NCBI GenBank assembly: GCA_012064415.1
Contig: SSNU01000792.1
Span: forward strand, 124,001-188,000
Length of the DNA: 64,000 bases
Source: Gyrodactylus bullatarudis
Lineage: Eukaryota > Platyhelminthes > Monogenea > Gyrodactylidea > Gyrodactylidae
Reading direction: 5' to 3'
Below are positions 1 to 12,823 of this stretch, piece after piece. Both the position numbers and the translations under genes were made by a program. Position 1 is the first letter of the stretch; every line of letters begins with the position of its first letter. The notes under the pieces were generated by a model. The model did no database searches and was not told the DNA's origin. It saw nothing but the letters and a program-made list of their open reading frames with translations.

Positions 1-682
1 TCCACAAGAAGCTGCCCTCTTATCAGAATAAACAAGAGCGTCAGAGTTTGAATTTTGACCATGGTGCACTGAGGATGAGTCACGTCTACATCTGCCAACG
101 TGAGCCAAGTGTTGCATGACTCTTTGGAATAGAATTGACATTAGTTTGTCAGATTTCTAATACAGGTAAAAGCTCTGTAAAGGGTTACGACTTTTAAAAA
201 ATTTCAATTTTACATTGGAATGAAATTTCGACCAATAGGAATCGAAGAAGAAATCGTCCAATAAAATTAAAGCTTTATTATTACAGAGCTTTTACCTGTA
301 ACTAACAAGTGGCTATACTATTGTTTACAGATTTTGGTGTAAATTTCCTACTCCTGGTTCTGAAAGAGTTAGAAATAACTGAAAACCTTCTGGAATTCAA
401 CTATTTGTCGTCTAATTTACCCAGATGAAAATACCCATTGGAATGAGAAGGCTAATTATAGGAAAGATAAGGAATTCTTGGGTCAGAATCAAATCAAGTT
501 GGTTGAGAAGACTCTAATAGTGTTTAGATTGATTATAATCTAATTAGATTAATATTTGATTGAGACATGATTGATGGCAAAATTTTGGAGTAACTCGGGC
601 AAAAAAACTCTTAATTTTCATCGCGTCGATATTTTTTCCCACCAAAGAATCTGCCATGTTTTTGTATAAATTATTCAATTAT
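1..682. other. Sequence downstream of POP1, no gene seen
   Basis: This AT-rich stretch lies 3' of the inferred POP1 stop codon at 683-685. I see no open frame with splice sites or family resemblance on either strand. The near-palindromic AGGTAAAAGCTCTGTAA around 164-180 recurs inverted at about 284-300 and flanks roughly 100 bp, so it may be a small foldback repeat. Confidence 0.4.
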
Positions 683-3600
683 CTATGCATGATCAAAGAA
701 TCTTGAACCAATAAATCCGTAGAATAAAATGGTTGACTCGTAAGTTGCCTGGAAATTAAATTTTGGCTCTAATTTTTAGCAGCTTCTAAATAAATACCTC
801 ATACTTCCTATCGATCTTCACACCAGAGATGATTTCCATGAAATATCTACGTCGAGATAACTGAATGAAGCCGACAAGTCTCTTTCCTATTGACTGACTT
901 TGATAGATTTATATAGTTAGACTACATATGGTATGGGAAAGTAATTATTTTTACCGAAATTATTATTATTAATATTATTACTCACAGGTATCTTGGCGTA
1001 TTTCAAATCAGGATGAAATGACTCTAGATCCTCTAACGATAAACTGACATCAAGAGTATTTTTTATCATACGTCGGAAGATGAGCTGTAGGAGGGATGTA
1101 TTGCGTATAACAGGTGAATCGATATCTTGTATGGAAGTAGTGGCATCATCAATCTGATTGTTGTTGAATAAAAGTCGTTTTAAGAGATTAGCCCACGGCA
1201 TAGTACCAGGTAAGCCATCTGTGTTTACCTGATAGCGAATGCGAAAGCGTTTCTGGCGTCTCCTACAAAAACAGGGAGAGAATTTTTAATCTGTTTTTTT
1301 TTGGGCACCAGATAGCTTGTGAATCATGTTTCAAAATAGGTAAAAGTACTTTTGTGATAAAATATAATTCAATTTGTAGTCGTTAAAATCTCGTTCAAGG
1401 TTACCATGGGGAAATAAGAGCATCAAGGGACAGAGTAATGGCGTAAAACTACATTTAAATAAACTCAATCACTGAGAGAGAATTAAAGGAATACAATCAG
1501 AGCAAGAGTTTAAAGAACTAAAAAATTATTCAGAAAGAAATGTAATTTTAACTCTTCGAGCTCCAGTGGGTCATCTTTCTCAAATTATGAAAATTTATTT
1601 TCTAGAAAATATAAAGATATGATAATTACAAAAAGATGAAATTTTAAAAAAAGTAGAAAATAGATCATCAATAGTTAGTAGGTCTATTCTGTGTATTTTA
1701 GGAAATTTCAAATTACTTCTTCATACTGATGTAAAAAATGTTCAGTTTGGTGGAATGAATGATCCATCATCGCTTTTGTAGAATATAGAGATAGACGGAC
1801 AAATAAGGTCTACACATCACACTTGATAGTATCTTGAGTTGGATTGAGTCCGTTTATAATTCCTACTTAATTTTTCGAAAAATTCATCAAGATAGTTTCA
1901 CTCGTGAAAGAAAGAAATTCTAGATCATTTGAAATTAGTGCCATTTGTATGAAAGGATATGAACCTTGTTTTTAAATACTAAAGTCACGAGGCTCATTTT
2001 TTTCAAGTACACAGAAAAAACCTTCTAGATATTGATGATCTATCTTCTACTTTTTTAAATTAACCCTATAGAGAACCTTTTTTTCTTGTCGGATAGATGT
2101 TTTTTAACATTGGTTTTGAGCTGGGTCACCGATGTCATGAGATTTAAAGTAAAAAGATGCCAGGGTTTTTTTCTCACAAATAAGGCCTTTATTTCGGGCA
2201 TACTCATCAGTGTGATACATGCCAAATATATAGGTTTTTAGAATTAAATTATTGGTTGAAATTGTTCTTAAAATTCTATTGGATCATACCTGTTGCCATG
2301 TTGTTGTTATGGGGCTAACACATCCAAAAGACCAATTTTACTAAATAATGTTGCATACCTAGCAACAGGTATGATCCAATCGAATTTTAAGAAAACAATT
2401 TCAACCAAAAATTTAATTCTAAAAACCTATATATTTGGCATGTATCACACTGATGAGTATGCCCGAATTAAAGCCTTATTTGTGAGAAAAAACCCCTGGC
2501 ATCTTTTTACTTTAAACCTTTTTTTGAAAAATCACTCATAGAGATCAAAGAGAAAAAAGAAGGACACTTTTATCGAGAAACCATGCCCATGAGATCATCT
2601 TCAATTTATCTCTTGAAAAACAAATTTTAGCCATTTTCAGGGTCTAAAAATTTCACATTCGCAATCAGTCTATTCTAAAACCATTTCGATTTGACACCAA
2701 CTTTGAATAACAAAGATGAAAATTACTAAAAATATTTTATATTTTCCACAGATATAGATGAGAAATAAACTTATTTAATGGTAGAGTTCGTAGATGGTAA
2801 TTCTATTATTGCTAAAAATTGCAAATTTTGACCCAAAGAATGATATTTTTGCTGTTTGTAATAAAGTACCCTAAGTTAGTAGTAATAATTCATTACTAAC
2901 AAGGAGGGGAGATATAATGCTGACTTTTATTTTGAGAAATAAAGGGAATAAGAAGTTTCCTTAGCTTATCGATTCAGGGAATCTTGAAAGTAGGCATTGG
3001 AAAAGTTAATACGCCAAGAAGGAATACGATAAGGATCTTACACAAGTTGTATTATTATTTATTCAAGATGCTTTTTTAATTAAGAATAATAATAATTGAA
3101 AACATTAGCTTTAATTTCATTGGGAAAGATTTGAGAATTAGATAATTATTTTCCCTTCTTCCTATGAAATATATATAGAACGTTTACTTATGGTAGTGAT
3201 CCTGGCTATTACGATCTGGTTAACATTTAAAGAAAGAGTGCTGCATTTGGTTGAATAAGGCGGGGGAAGTAAAAGAGTATATAATCTGTAGTATGTTACA
3301 TTATTTTTGTGGGGGTACTCTATGCGGCCATAGGAAGCCATACTTTTATCAAGTTATTCATTAATAAAAGGAAGCTAGAGGAGAAAAAAGGTTTTTACCA
3401 CATATTTTTACATATATCTGAGCCAGATTGGATAATTTTAATCCATAACAACCTATAAGCTCATTTCCGGAGAAAAATATTGGGTTTTTGTGTCATGAAT
3501 GGTAAATTTTCATCTTCAACTGTCAACTAAATTTAAGTGGGAATATTTATTCTAGTAATATCATGTAATTTCTATTACATGTGGTTGGAAAAAATTTTCA

Positions 3601-6600
3601 TTACTTAAACAAAAGGCCAGCGCGTGAGTTTTTATTACAAGTTGAGAAAGTAATAACTACTATTCTTATAAAATGAAGTTCTCTATGGACCAAAATACTC
3701 AGAATTTTAGCGATAACTAGGCCCTCAGAAAGTCTTGAAAAGAAGGAGTTATAAATTGTTCTTAATTTTTATTAGGTCATAAAATAACAACTGATTTTCG
3801 TCAACAATTTGATCCTTTTAATTACAATAAGCCCCTTCGATCAACTATTTTATTTTTTTCATATTTATTTGAATCCTATATCTTGATTAAAGATTTCTTT
3901 GTATTATGTTTGGGGCCCTAGTGTAAAACTTTTTGAACGTTTAAAATTAGATTATTTAAAATTAAGCTTAGAATTGATAAATGATAAAAAATTGTTAGAC
4001 ATGTCGTAAACAGTCTGAATGGTTCATTGAGGTAAATTTTATTGAAATTATTAATTTCTATGTGAGAGGAATTTAATCTCTTTTTTAATCCAAGATGAGG
4101 CTAGAATGATTGGAGATTAGAAACTAATTGGGTAAGATTTTGAGGAATACCTGTCATTTTGATGATCTAAACTGAAGATTAAGCTTAATCGATGAAAGGA
4201 GTTACAAAGCACTTGGTTAGTTAGGAACTATCTGAGAATTAAGCCAGTACCTAACTATTCTGATAGGTTTTCAATTTTTTCATAATTTTTACATATTAGG
4301 TTTTGCGATAAGTCATGGGAATGGATATAAAAAAAGATTTTATTGAAAAAATACTTGAGCTCAGTTTTGTTTCATTCAAAATGTTATTGGTAGCTCAGCT
4401 CGAAACCAATGTTAAAAAAAACTATACAGCAATGTAAAATTTTTTAAATGCCAATAATCCGAGATAAACTTTGGCGCATTTTTGAAATTGAAAAACAATC
4501 AAATTTTTGTAGATGGATTAAATAAAAACTGGTATTCAAAAATTACTCAAGTTTGAGCTTACATATTCTTTTTAATTAGAGCAATATGGTCATTATGGCA
4601 TTGGCTCTTAGCGAGGGGAGTGTCGATCCAAAAGATACCATTGGGGAAGGTACCAGACGGGAAGACACACTCTGCCTCGGAATGGGTGACGATATTCACA
4701 AACTGATGCCAATCACGTAGACCGCCAACCTTTACGCCTCGATATGTACAGCTAATTAAGAAATCTCGGCCAATGGAACAATTCACAAGGCCTCTGACTT
4801 TACTCTCCAGTTTTAGGAGCTAAAATAATTGAGAAATTGAGTTAGTGTGTATCAAAATGCAAACACCCGGGGGTCATATCAGATAGTGATGCTGATTGAT
4901 TTTGGTTATTTCCATTTTATCAAAATTTGGCGAAATTTCTTTTCAAAAAACTCTTTTAGCTCAAGAATAAAAAAGTTTTTATTGCTTGAGTTATACAAAT
5001 GATTACATGAATAGTTAAATAATATATCAACAAAATAAGATAAAATTCAGCAATTTTACCTTATTTTTGCTGCGAATGGTTATTTCAAAACTCATCTGTT
5101 AAACCAAAATTCTAAAATGTTTCTCATTTATGAATTTTATTATCTGCCAAACGTTTTGAAACAATGGAAACAATTTCTCAACCCTTCATGTCCCAAATTA
5201 TCATACAAATTAGAAAATAATAACACTGATTCTGAATCTGAATTCCTTTTTAAAAGCCGACAAAGGTAATAGATGTAATTTTTTCACAGGCCTCAGCAAT
5301 TAGTTTTTTCAAAAAAACCTTTTAAATATTTTTATGAATATTTGATTAGATTTTCAAAAGATCACCCTTCTTTGGTTAGCACGAGTTAATAGCCATCTTT
5401 ATGAATTATACATATTCGTGTAGCTTAGTAAATTTCCTTTCCTTAATGAGGGGTGAAAAAAGTATTTGAAGTATCTTTCAGTTCAAATTATCGCACAAGA
5501 AAGTGTTGTGGAACAATGGGACATGAAGAATTAATTTAGATGAAAAATAAACTCAACTTCTTATGAAATTAAATTTCTCAACTCTAAACTAATCTCTAGT
5601 TAATCTAGTGAATTTTTTCCCATTTACAGATTCATTTAGAGTTTTTACTCGTGAATGTCTCTGGAGAGAATGAATCTCTGTGTGAAGAGAAAATTTACTT
5701 CAGGTCACTCAGGAAGGAAAAGCAATCAAAGTGAAAATAAAAGCAGAGGACGTTAAACGATCAAAATTCTAAAGGCACTGCTAGAATTGGGTGGAGAAAG
5801 CGAGTGTCAAGTGAATTTTGAGAGAAAAGCTGGCTTGTTCAAATTTTCCAAGTAAAACTGCTACACCATAGTGATCTATCTTGATCTATTCTTTATTATC
5901 AAGTACCATTATTATTAAGAGTACAATACTTGGAGGGGGAAAGTAAGTAATTATGAGTTTTTTTTTCAGCAATAAATAACGTTAAAGTGAGAGAATAAGA
6001 GACAGGAAATATAATTTTTCTTGAAAACAATCCTGTCATTAGAAAGTTTGAGAATAAAGCCAACATTTAATTGCTCAGTAGAAAAATAATTGAATTCTCA
6101 TCAACTGTGTGAAGGGGTGGGGGAATAATGATACAAATCACACTCAAGAGATAAATGAGGTATATGAGTTAGTTGACTATTTTTGATAAAATTTTGATGC
6201 TAATAATATTATTGAATCGATTTAAAATATCTTGATCAAACTTCGAAAAAGTGGAAATTTGGGGCATTTTTGAAATTTGAAAAATAGCGTAATTTAAAAG
6301 GTGATATAAGATAATATCGTATATATTACGTATAAAATTACGAGCCAAAAATTCATTCAATACTTGAGTAATACTGATATTATCATACTACTTTTCATTG
6401 AAAAATAGTAGAATTCGAAAACTGCTTCGTTCAAATCCTATCCATACTAATAGCTTTTGGGAGTTTTAATAAGTCTTGGGTTGGTAAAGTTTCTTGGTAC
6501 CATTATTGGCTTCGTTTCAAACCATAATAATTGTTCGATGAAATACAGCAACAATAATAATTCAATTGAGGGAAGAGAAGTAAAGAAGAATATTGTATAC

Positions 6601-8387
6601 AACACGTGAGAGATATTGAAAAAATTAAATTTTATGAATAAATTTAAGAATCTACCCTGTGTATAGTACGGAATAAAGTACAAATCCCACAGTGAGCTAT
6701 CATAATGGTTATGTAATTTATTAAAATGTAAATGTATGAAATTTAAGCTTACATTATCTCCCAGAGGAATCTCTTGGGGGTCAATAGATTTGGAGGTAGC
6801 CAGAGGTTTGGATATATTCACGTCATTATAGGAATGAACTTGTTGATTTTCCTCTAGGAGGGGGAGGAATCTTGGCATGATTATATCGAAGCCAACACAA
6901 TTCGGATGGATGCTACTGAATAGGGTGGAAGAATTTTGAATCAAAATTATTGGAATGTTATTTGGATTGTGAAGGTTATTGGGTTTGGGAATGTCAACCA
7001 GATTCAAGTCGTCTCCACTAATCTTATTTAAAAAATAATTATATACTTACTTAAAAGTAGTTATATAAACAATAATAATAAACCAACTTACTAAATTCCA
7101 ATCGTGATGCTTTGAGATTGCAGAAAAATCTGATTTACACTTGTCAAAGGTGGAACGCATCTTCATGATTTGAAGCCAAGAAACCTTGTCCAATTTTTCA
7201 TTCCTGGTTTCCTCTTCGAGTTTCTTCAACCAGAATTTGTTATGAATTTTCTTAGTAGGACGACTCTCTCGAAAAGGCTTGACATTCATGGACAGCCCTA
7301 GACCATTCGGTAATTGGACAGCCTGAAAGAGTTTGGAGATGGTATCCTTCCATAGGCTGGAATGGAAATCATCGTCTATTGGAAAGAGGAAATCCTTCAA
7401 GATCTCCAATGAGTATCGTCCAATCAGAGTGAAGCGATCCAACTGGCCTATTCTGTTGAGAAAAGAAAACTTGTACTTTTCAGACAGGTCTTCCAAGATT
7501 CTTGTAACATCTCCACTCAGAGTAGGATGACACCAAATCCATATTTGAGCTTTCTCTCGACAGGGGAAAAAGGTTATCTTACACGGACCGATAATTGGAT
7601 TGATGTACGCATTTCTTTTAGTCAATTCAGTTAAAAAGCCGAATCTCTCGTAAATTAAATGCTCCGAGACGTTATAAGGTAAAAGTTCTTCCTTGAATTG
7701 TACAAATTTATTGATTACAATTTCGGTGTCCTGTTGGCTATCAAATGATAATTGGAAGCAAGATAAATAGCTCATATCGTAGAGGACAGATTCCATGTAG
7801 CTGGATGACTGAAGACTTTTAAAGATTTTCTCGTTGGGTCTCTCGGGAATCTTCCAGCCCCACTTTGATACCATTTTGTATCGTTTAGCATGCCAGAGGT
7901 GAGTGGGTAACCAAGAATCGGGAAGTTTAGTTTCATCTGTAGCGAAATACCGTGCCCCCAAGTTACGCAGGCTATGTAAGGCTAAACGGAGACGATGTCT
8001 TTTCTTCTTTCGGTTAAGACAGCGTTTAACTTTGGCTATGGGTTTCTTTTTCAATTGAACAGCCTTGAGAATTGTTTATCGATAATTTGAAGGAGAAATG
8101 AGTCATGATGTTTGAAGGCTTACCTCGGCGTAGGAAAAAGATTTATGAAGTCGACGTGGAAGTCGCTTGGGATTTTGGCTAGCTGCCCGTCTACGAAGCC
8201 TCACGGGCAATCTCTGAAGTCCGTTTATTGCTCGCGATGTTACAACAGCTGGTCCGATTTTCTTTTCGAAAGCTGTCAACTCCTCAATTTTATTAGCGAC
8301 CAAATTATCCACATTCAGACTGCCCGAGGGTTTTAGCTTTCCTTCCAACTGGTCGAGTTTAATACGTTTTCTTTCCGGTGAGGATTT
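683..8387 (-). CDS. POP1: POP1, RNase P/MRP protein subunit (7 visible coding exons)
   Basis: POP1 is the large protein subunit of RNase P and RNase MRP, which process tRNA 5' ends and pre-rRNA in the nucleus. Exons read on the minus strand are 8387-8124, 8063-7092, 7022-6753, 4819-4563, 1262-986, 860-798 and 748-683, and all phases join. The N-terminal half carries the POP1 signatures RRAASQNPKRLPRRL and THLWHAKRYKMVSKWG. The POPLD part reads IPIILIQ, followed by YRGVKVGGL. The next exon keeps a basic stretch ending in PWANL, as in the family. The visible frame has 722 residues, shorter than human POP1 (about 1024). The first visible exon opens directly at a splice acceptor in phase 0 with AAA TCC TCA and has no ATG (see findings). 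Assignment of the last two small exons rests on phase and splice sites and is weaker. Introns of 3.3 kb and 1.9 kb are long for this window. Confidence 0.85.
2143..2517. repeat. Long foldback (hairpin) repeat, arms about 155 bp
   Basis: Positions 2143-2296 and 2362-2517 are near-perfect reverse complements of each other and enclose a loop of about 65 bp. Both arms hold the words GGCATACTCATCAGTGTGAT and CCAAATATATAGG (or their complements), with only a few mismatches and one or two short indels. The unit sits in the 3.3 kb intron of POP1. Parts of it (AAAGATGCCAGG, CACAAATAAGGC, and GGTTTTGAGCTGGGTCACCGATG just upstream) recur in altered form at 62650-62910, so this is a dispersed family. An open frame across arm 2 is a by-product of the repeat. 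Confidence 0.85.
2518..4562. other. Remainder of POP1 long intron
   Basis: This part of the intron between POP1 exons 4819-4563 and 1262-986 is AT-rich. I found no further exon or mobile-element coding remnant in it. Confidence 0.4.
4820..6752. other. POP1 intron, 1.9 kb
   Basis: The splice donor after GGAGATAAT and the acceptor before CTCCTAAAA keep phase 0. No nested gene was recognised. Short minus-strand frames at 6169-6360 and the extension below 6753 have no supporting signals. Confidence 0.5.
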
Positions 8388-8649
8388 CTAGGAATGTTTT
8401 AGTTTATTCATAGTTATGATCAAAATTTCAGGGAAAAGAAGTGCTGTATTATTTTAATGTTTATATTTTTTTCCAAACAATTTTCATATATATATATTAT
8501 ATCATCAAGAAATTTTGGCCGGCTCTCTGCTAATCTTTTCTGAATTGAGTTTGCATTCAATGTTATAAATAATAATTGGTGGATGAAAGAATAAAGTTGG
8601 ACAGAAAATCGAAGGGAATCACATGGGGGGGAGTGATGGAGGTCAAATT

Positions 8650-11600
8650 TTAGAAAAGTCCAAAACCTTGAGAATGAGTTATAGCGATCAGAAGTAGGTC
8701 ATGTAACTTCTTCTCATCTGAATAATCAGGCAACAAAAGAGTATTGAAACAAGTGTGAGCAGTGGGCAGTCTGTTGGAATCGGGTCCTTGTTTAACAATG
8801 GAAAACTTGAGGGCTGACATTCCACCCACAGGAATCCGATCGGAGCCTGTAGCAAATTGCAACAATTGCTTTTGTTGATCTTTTGTCAACTTGTTGATGA
8901 CAACATTCCAAAAGAATTTGATAACATCACTATTCTCTGAGTAGTCAGGACCGTAGGTGGTCACCTTTTGTAAGGCTTCAAAGTCATAAATCTACAAATT
9001 GACCAAAGCATGTCAAAAACATTTAGAGTGGGGACATATTCAAAGTGTAAACCAACTTTACTGCCGCGGATGAGGAGTTCTATCTCATCAGAACGAAATA
9101 GATATGTAAGTGGGGAACCGTTAGTTACTAGGAAGAATCCTTGGCGAAATGCATTGAACTGAGACTTGATGCTCTTGTTAAGAATGTGATCTGCTAGACT
9201 TTCCACGTAAAACTAGAAAAAATGAAGATTTAGACAAGGGTCATCTAGTTCCACTGAAAACCAGTAATATAGGAGTATTTCAAAAACCAATGAAAATCGA
9301 GATTTTAAATGGGAAATAATGATTTGGTGACAAACTTGTCTATTTTCCAAGGTTAAGGGAACCAGTGATCCATTCTCAATGAGATCAGTGCGAACTAATT
9401 CACCGAAAGGATCTTTTGAGAGGTACTCAAAGGAATTCTTGTAAATGGATTGAAATTCATCTTCGCTTCCCTCAAAGGTCAACATTTTATTGAGACCGTC
9501 AAAGAGGGCAGGATCAAAATCTTCCAAATCTTCAAAGCATCCCAGCTTACCAATAAGCTTACGATAAATCACTGAGGGAAGGCTAATATCAAGTATGATG
9601 TTGTTATAGATGGCTAGGCCGAGAATAATCCCAACCAGGGAATATTCACGGTCCATTTCGTTGACCTAGACAAAAAAAGTTTTTTTTTCAGTTAACTAAC
9701 TGGTACAAATTCAATGTTATGCAGTTGAGTTAGTAGGAAAATAAATAAACATACGAGGGGATGATTGCTGTTGAACCAGTGGAAGTTTTGTTCTTCATTG
9801 TAACAAAACATGCCATAGTCTGGATTGAAGATTTTTGTAATAACTAAATGGAAAAACTCCTTGCTTAGACCGCCCTCGTCAACCCCTTGTTCTCCTTCAA
9901 ATTCAATGAATAATTGTTTCTTTAAACTCGTAGGGTCCTCGGAACAGATAATGTCCAACTAGAAATGAATGTAAGATGATAATAAAAAACAACCAATTAA
10001 AATCAAGCTATAAATTATAACTTATAATCAACCAATGAAAGCAAAGATTATTAGAAGCTAGAAAATTCTGCATTGTAGACAGTTTAATGCTTGGAGATTT
10101 TGAACTTTTTTAGACTTTTCTCTTTGTGAAATTATCGAGTTCTAACCAAGTGCACAGCAGGAGTAAATAAAAGTACTTTAGAATTTATCAATAGAACTTA
10201 AAGTCGGCGAGAGCTGCTGAGTAGGAATTCTAATGAATTTTATGTCAACAATCATTATTGTCGTAATTATTGAACTCTCACTCTGAGAAGGGCATCTTCA
10301 ACAACACAATTCCTAGCAACATTCAACTTGAGGTACATTCTGTTGGTGTCCTGATTGAAAATTGAATCGATAATGGCATTCCGTTTCTCTTCCAACATCC
10401 TCAAGCGATTATCATAGTAGAGATGAGTGCTCTTGATTGAGGTTGTCAGGAGGAAGGGAAATTGCATGAAACTAAAAGACTTTTGAGAGACTCTCACATG
10501 ATTACGGCATGCAACCAACATTGCCTGGAAATGTATAAAGTCTTCTTTTGGCTAGAGAGGATTAGAAAAAGAATTTTTGAAAAATACAGAAATACTCATG
10601 TGAGAACAAACCTTGACCAGGCTGTTGAGCATTTCATTGATAAAACTCTTGTGAGGAATGAGGGGATTTCTACAATTGATTGGCTTGACATGGAGAATGT
10701 TTCCGATTGAGTTGAGTCCGTTGAAGCAATCGTTATGCGAGGTATAGTTGAGAGCCATTGACTCTGAACTAATATGGGCATATTGATGACTAGCCAGGTA
10801 TTCAACCTCATGGTAGTTTGGATATTTTAGTTTGATACTCTCATGGAATTCACGGTTGTAGAGATTTTCCCTTTCGATAAGATATCGTTCATCCATGCCA
10901 CCGGCTCTGAGGCTAGCGTAGTAAATCAACTGGAGAAGAACAGAGGCTTCATAAAGTTCCTTATCGTCATTTGGAGTTTCATTGTCGATTGCTAGACATC
11001 GCAATGTAACATGGTGCATAAGGACTCGTTGAAGAGACCAGAGAAAGCAGGTGAATTCATCTAAAGAATAATAATAATTGATAATTCAACTAACTAAGAG
11101 GTTGCTTTAGAAATTTATCCGAAAAGGGCTGACTCATTTTGGGCAACAAATTCTCTTCGTTGAGTTGAACTATCGGGGCCATAACATCACGAGAAATTCG
11201 CACAACTTCCTCAGGACTAGTGTCCCAACTAAAGTCCTGAGGCCCCTTGGCATTGAAAAAGGATTTTAATTCGGGAAATTCTAGGGGATATAGAGCAGTA
11301 GTTGACCATATTCTAACCAGGGCTATCAACAACTTCAAGGGAAGCCAGCTAACGCTTAGGCAAAGAGTTGGTAAGAGCATCTACAAATTGAAAATCATAA
11401 ATGGTGACATACTTCAAAATTAAAATAATCTGTTATCAAGGGACATTCAAAGGCTATCTGAAGAATATTTACAATTTTTCTATTTTCACATGACAAGGTG
11501 AAATAATAACTGTAGGCTTCCTGAGCCAATGCATCCTCGTATTCTGATCTTGAATGTGGCTTGGAATTTTTCATAGAGAACGATGTTTCATCCAAGGGAC

Positions 11601-12285
11601 ATCGATAGCTATCAAGTGACTCGGGTGTAAAATTTTTCAAATGTGCATTTTGTAGAGAATCGAGGGAGTTTTTCAAATAATCCATAACTAAGCGGCGCAG
11701 ACTCGTCAAAAGAGTATCCTGAATTTCGACTTGTTTCCGACTTAATTCAAGGGAGAAATTTGACAAGGATACATTTTTATTTGGATTTATATTAAGCATG
11801 AGATAATAGGAACGTCGCAAAGCTTTCACATCAACCGGCAAGACTGTATCAGAAGAATTGCCAAGAGAATCATCAGAGAATTTATCGAGATTCAAGGGAA
11901 AACTGGTCGATAGAGATTCATAGGAAGAAAAGACTGAACTGATGAGATCTTTTAATGGACTAAAATCAGGACTGGGAAGGCTATTTTTGCAATTAAAGTA
12001 GCACGTTTGAATTTCTTCCAATGTTAAACCCTCTTTTCTTAACGGGATCAGAGCAGATTTCTCACTGATAGTAGATTCTCTTAGATTAGAACTAGTGGAA
12101 GAACTAAGAGATTATTTGAGTGAAAAAGTTAGCTTACTCAGGTTGGCCAGAATTGAGAAAGTGGTTAAAGATTTTACTCCATTTCTGTTCATTGTTATCA
12201 TTATCTTCGATGTCAGAATTTTTATTTGAAGGCGAAAAATTCTAATAATTAGAGATAAATTTATTACTGGATTATTTTCGTCCAT
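8650..12285 (-). CDS. UBE3A: UBE3A (E6AP)-type HECT E3 ubiquitin ligase, 10 exons
   Basis: HECT ligases accept ubiquitin from an E2 onto a catalytic cysteine and pass it to substrates. Exons: 12285-12268, 12241-12138, 12103-11413, 11380-11095, 11060-10612, 10551-10282, 9958-9755, 9665-9336, 9212-9057, 8991-8650; all phases join, giving 949 residues (human about 875). UBE3A rather than another HECT protein is indicated by the pre-HECT words [15 protein letters not shown] and LYYDNRLRM and by HECT words [11 protein letters not shown] and [10 protein letters not shown]. The active cysteine lies in LPTAHTCFN, about residue 917, and the chain ends GFGLF. The amino-terminal AZUL zinc finger seems absent: no matching cysteine cluster is visible. 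Exon 1 is only 18 nt, and introns 1 to 4 are 26, 34, 32 and 34 bp. Two donors are the less usual GTTAGT and GTTGGT. The start is 124 bp from ATP5MG on the other strand. Confidence 0.93.
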
Positions 12286-12409
12286 TTATAGAAAAATATT
12301 GGAGTCCAAGAAATTAAGGATTTATAAATGTGCTAAAAACTAAACAATATTGTTGAATGAATTTTGATGACAGGTTGATAAGTTATAACGAAAATTCAAA
12401 TCATTGAGA
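12286..12409. promoter_or_regulatory. Divergent start region UBE3A / ATP5MG
   Basis: Only 124 bp separate the two opposite start codons, so both promoters and 5' leaders must lie here or overlap the genes. No motif was assigned. Confidence 0.6.
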
Positions 12410-12758
12410 ATGGCGGCCAGAAAATTAGTGATGGAATTGACCAGAGGTAAGATTATTGATTGATAACTCGCTAGATGTTACTGGTTATTTAAAGAGCAAC
12501 GCTGCTCTATCTTGGAAGTATGCTAAAGTCGAGTTGAGACCACCAACCCCAGCTGACTTTGGACCTGCATCCGCAGAATTTTCAAATTTAGTTTCTCACT
12601 TCAAGTCTGGTGCATGGAAGCAAATGACAACTAAAGAAGCTTTAATAGGATCTGTTGTGACCGCTGAGGTACTAGCTTGGTTCTTCATCGGTGAATGCAT
12701 AGGAAGGCGTAACCTTATCGGCTATGATAAGATACCAGGTGCATATAGAAACTTTTAG
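12410..12758 (+). CDS. ATP5MG: ATP synthase subunit g, mitochondrial
   Basis: Subunit g belongs to the membrane part of mitochondrial F1Fo ATP synthase and helps dimers form in cristae. Exon 1 is 12410-12446 and exon 2 is 12475-12758, separated by a 28 bp intron with GTAAGA and CTAG ends. The joined frame begins MAARKLVMEL and codes for 106 residues. Family words are WKYAKVELRPPTPADF, TTKEALIGSVVTAEVLAWF (a single membrane segment near the C-terminus) and IGYD. A contiguous frame that starts inside the intron would give an unlike N-terminus. It is divergent from UBE3A and converges on SREK1 with 65 bp between stop codons. Confidence 0.93.
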
Positions 12759-12823
12759 ATAATTATTATAGTAGTAAAAATTTATTTAAATAAAAGTTTC
12801 ATGTTCAATATTTTACAATTTTA

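Noticed and set aside
986..1262. Exon first considered a separate unknown gene
   Set aside because: Its phase fits the POP1 exon ending at 4563, and the KR-rich start followed by PWANL matches the POP1 C-terminal region.
2293..2541. 82-codon plus-strand frame
   Set aside because: It runs across one arm of the inverted repeat at 2143-2517 and has no family resemblance or splice context.
12456..12474. Methionine start inside the ATP5MG frame at 12456
   Set aside because: It lies in the 28 bp intron; the spliced form MAARKLVMEL gives a proper family N-terminus.
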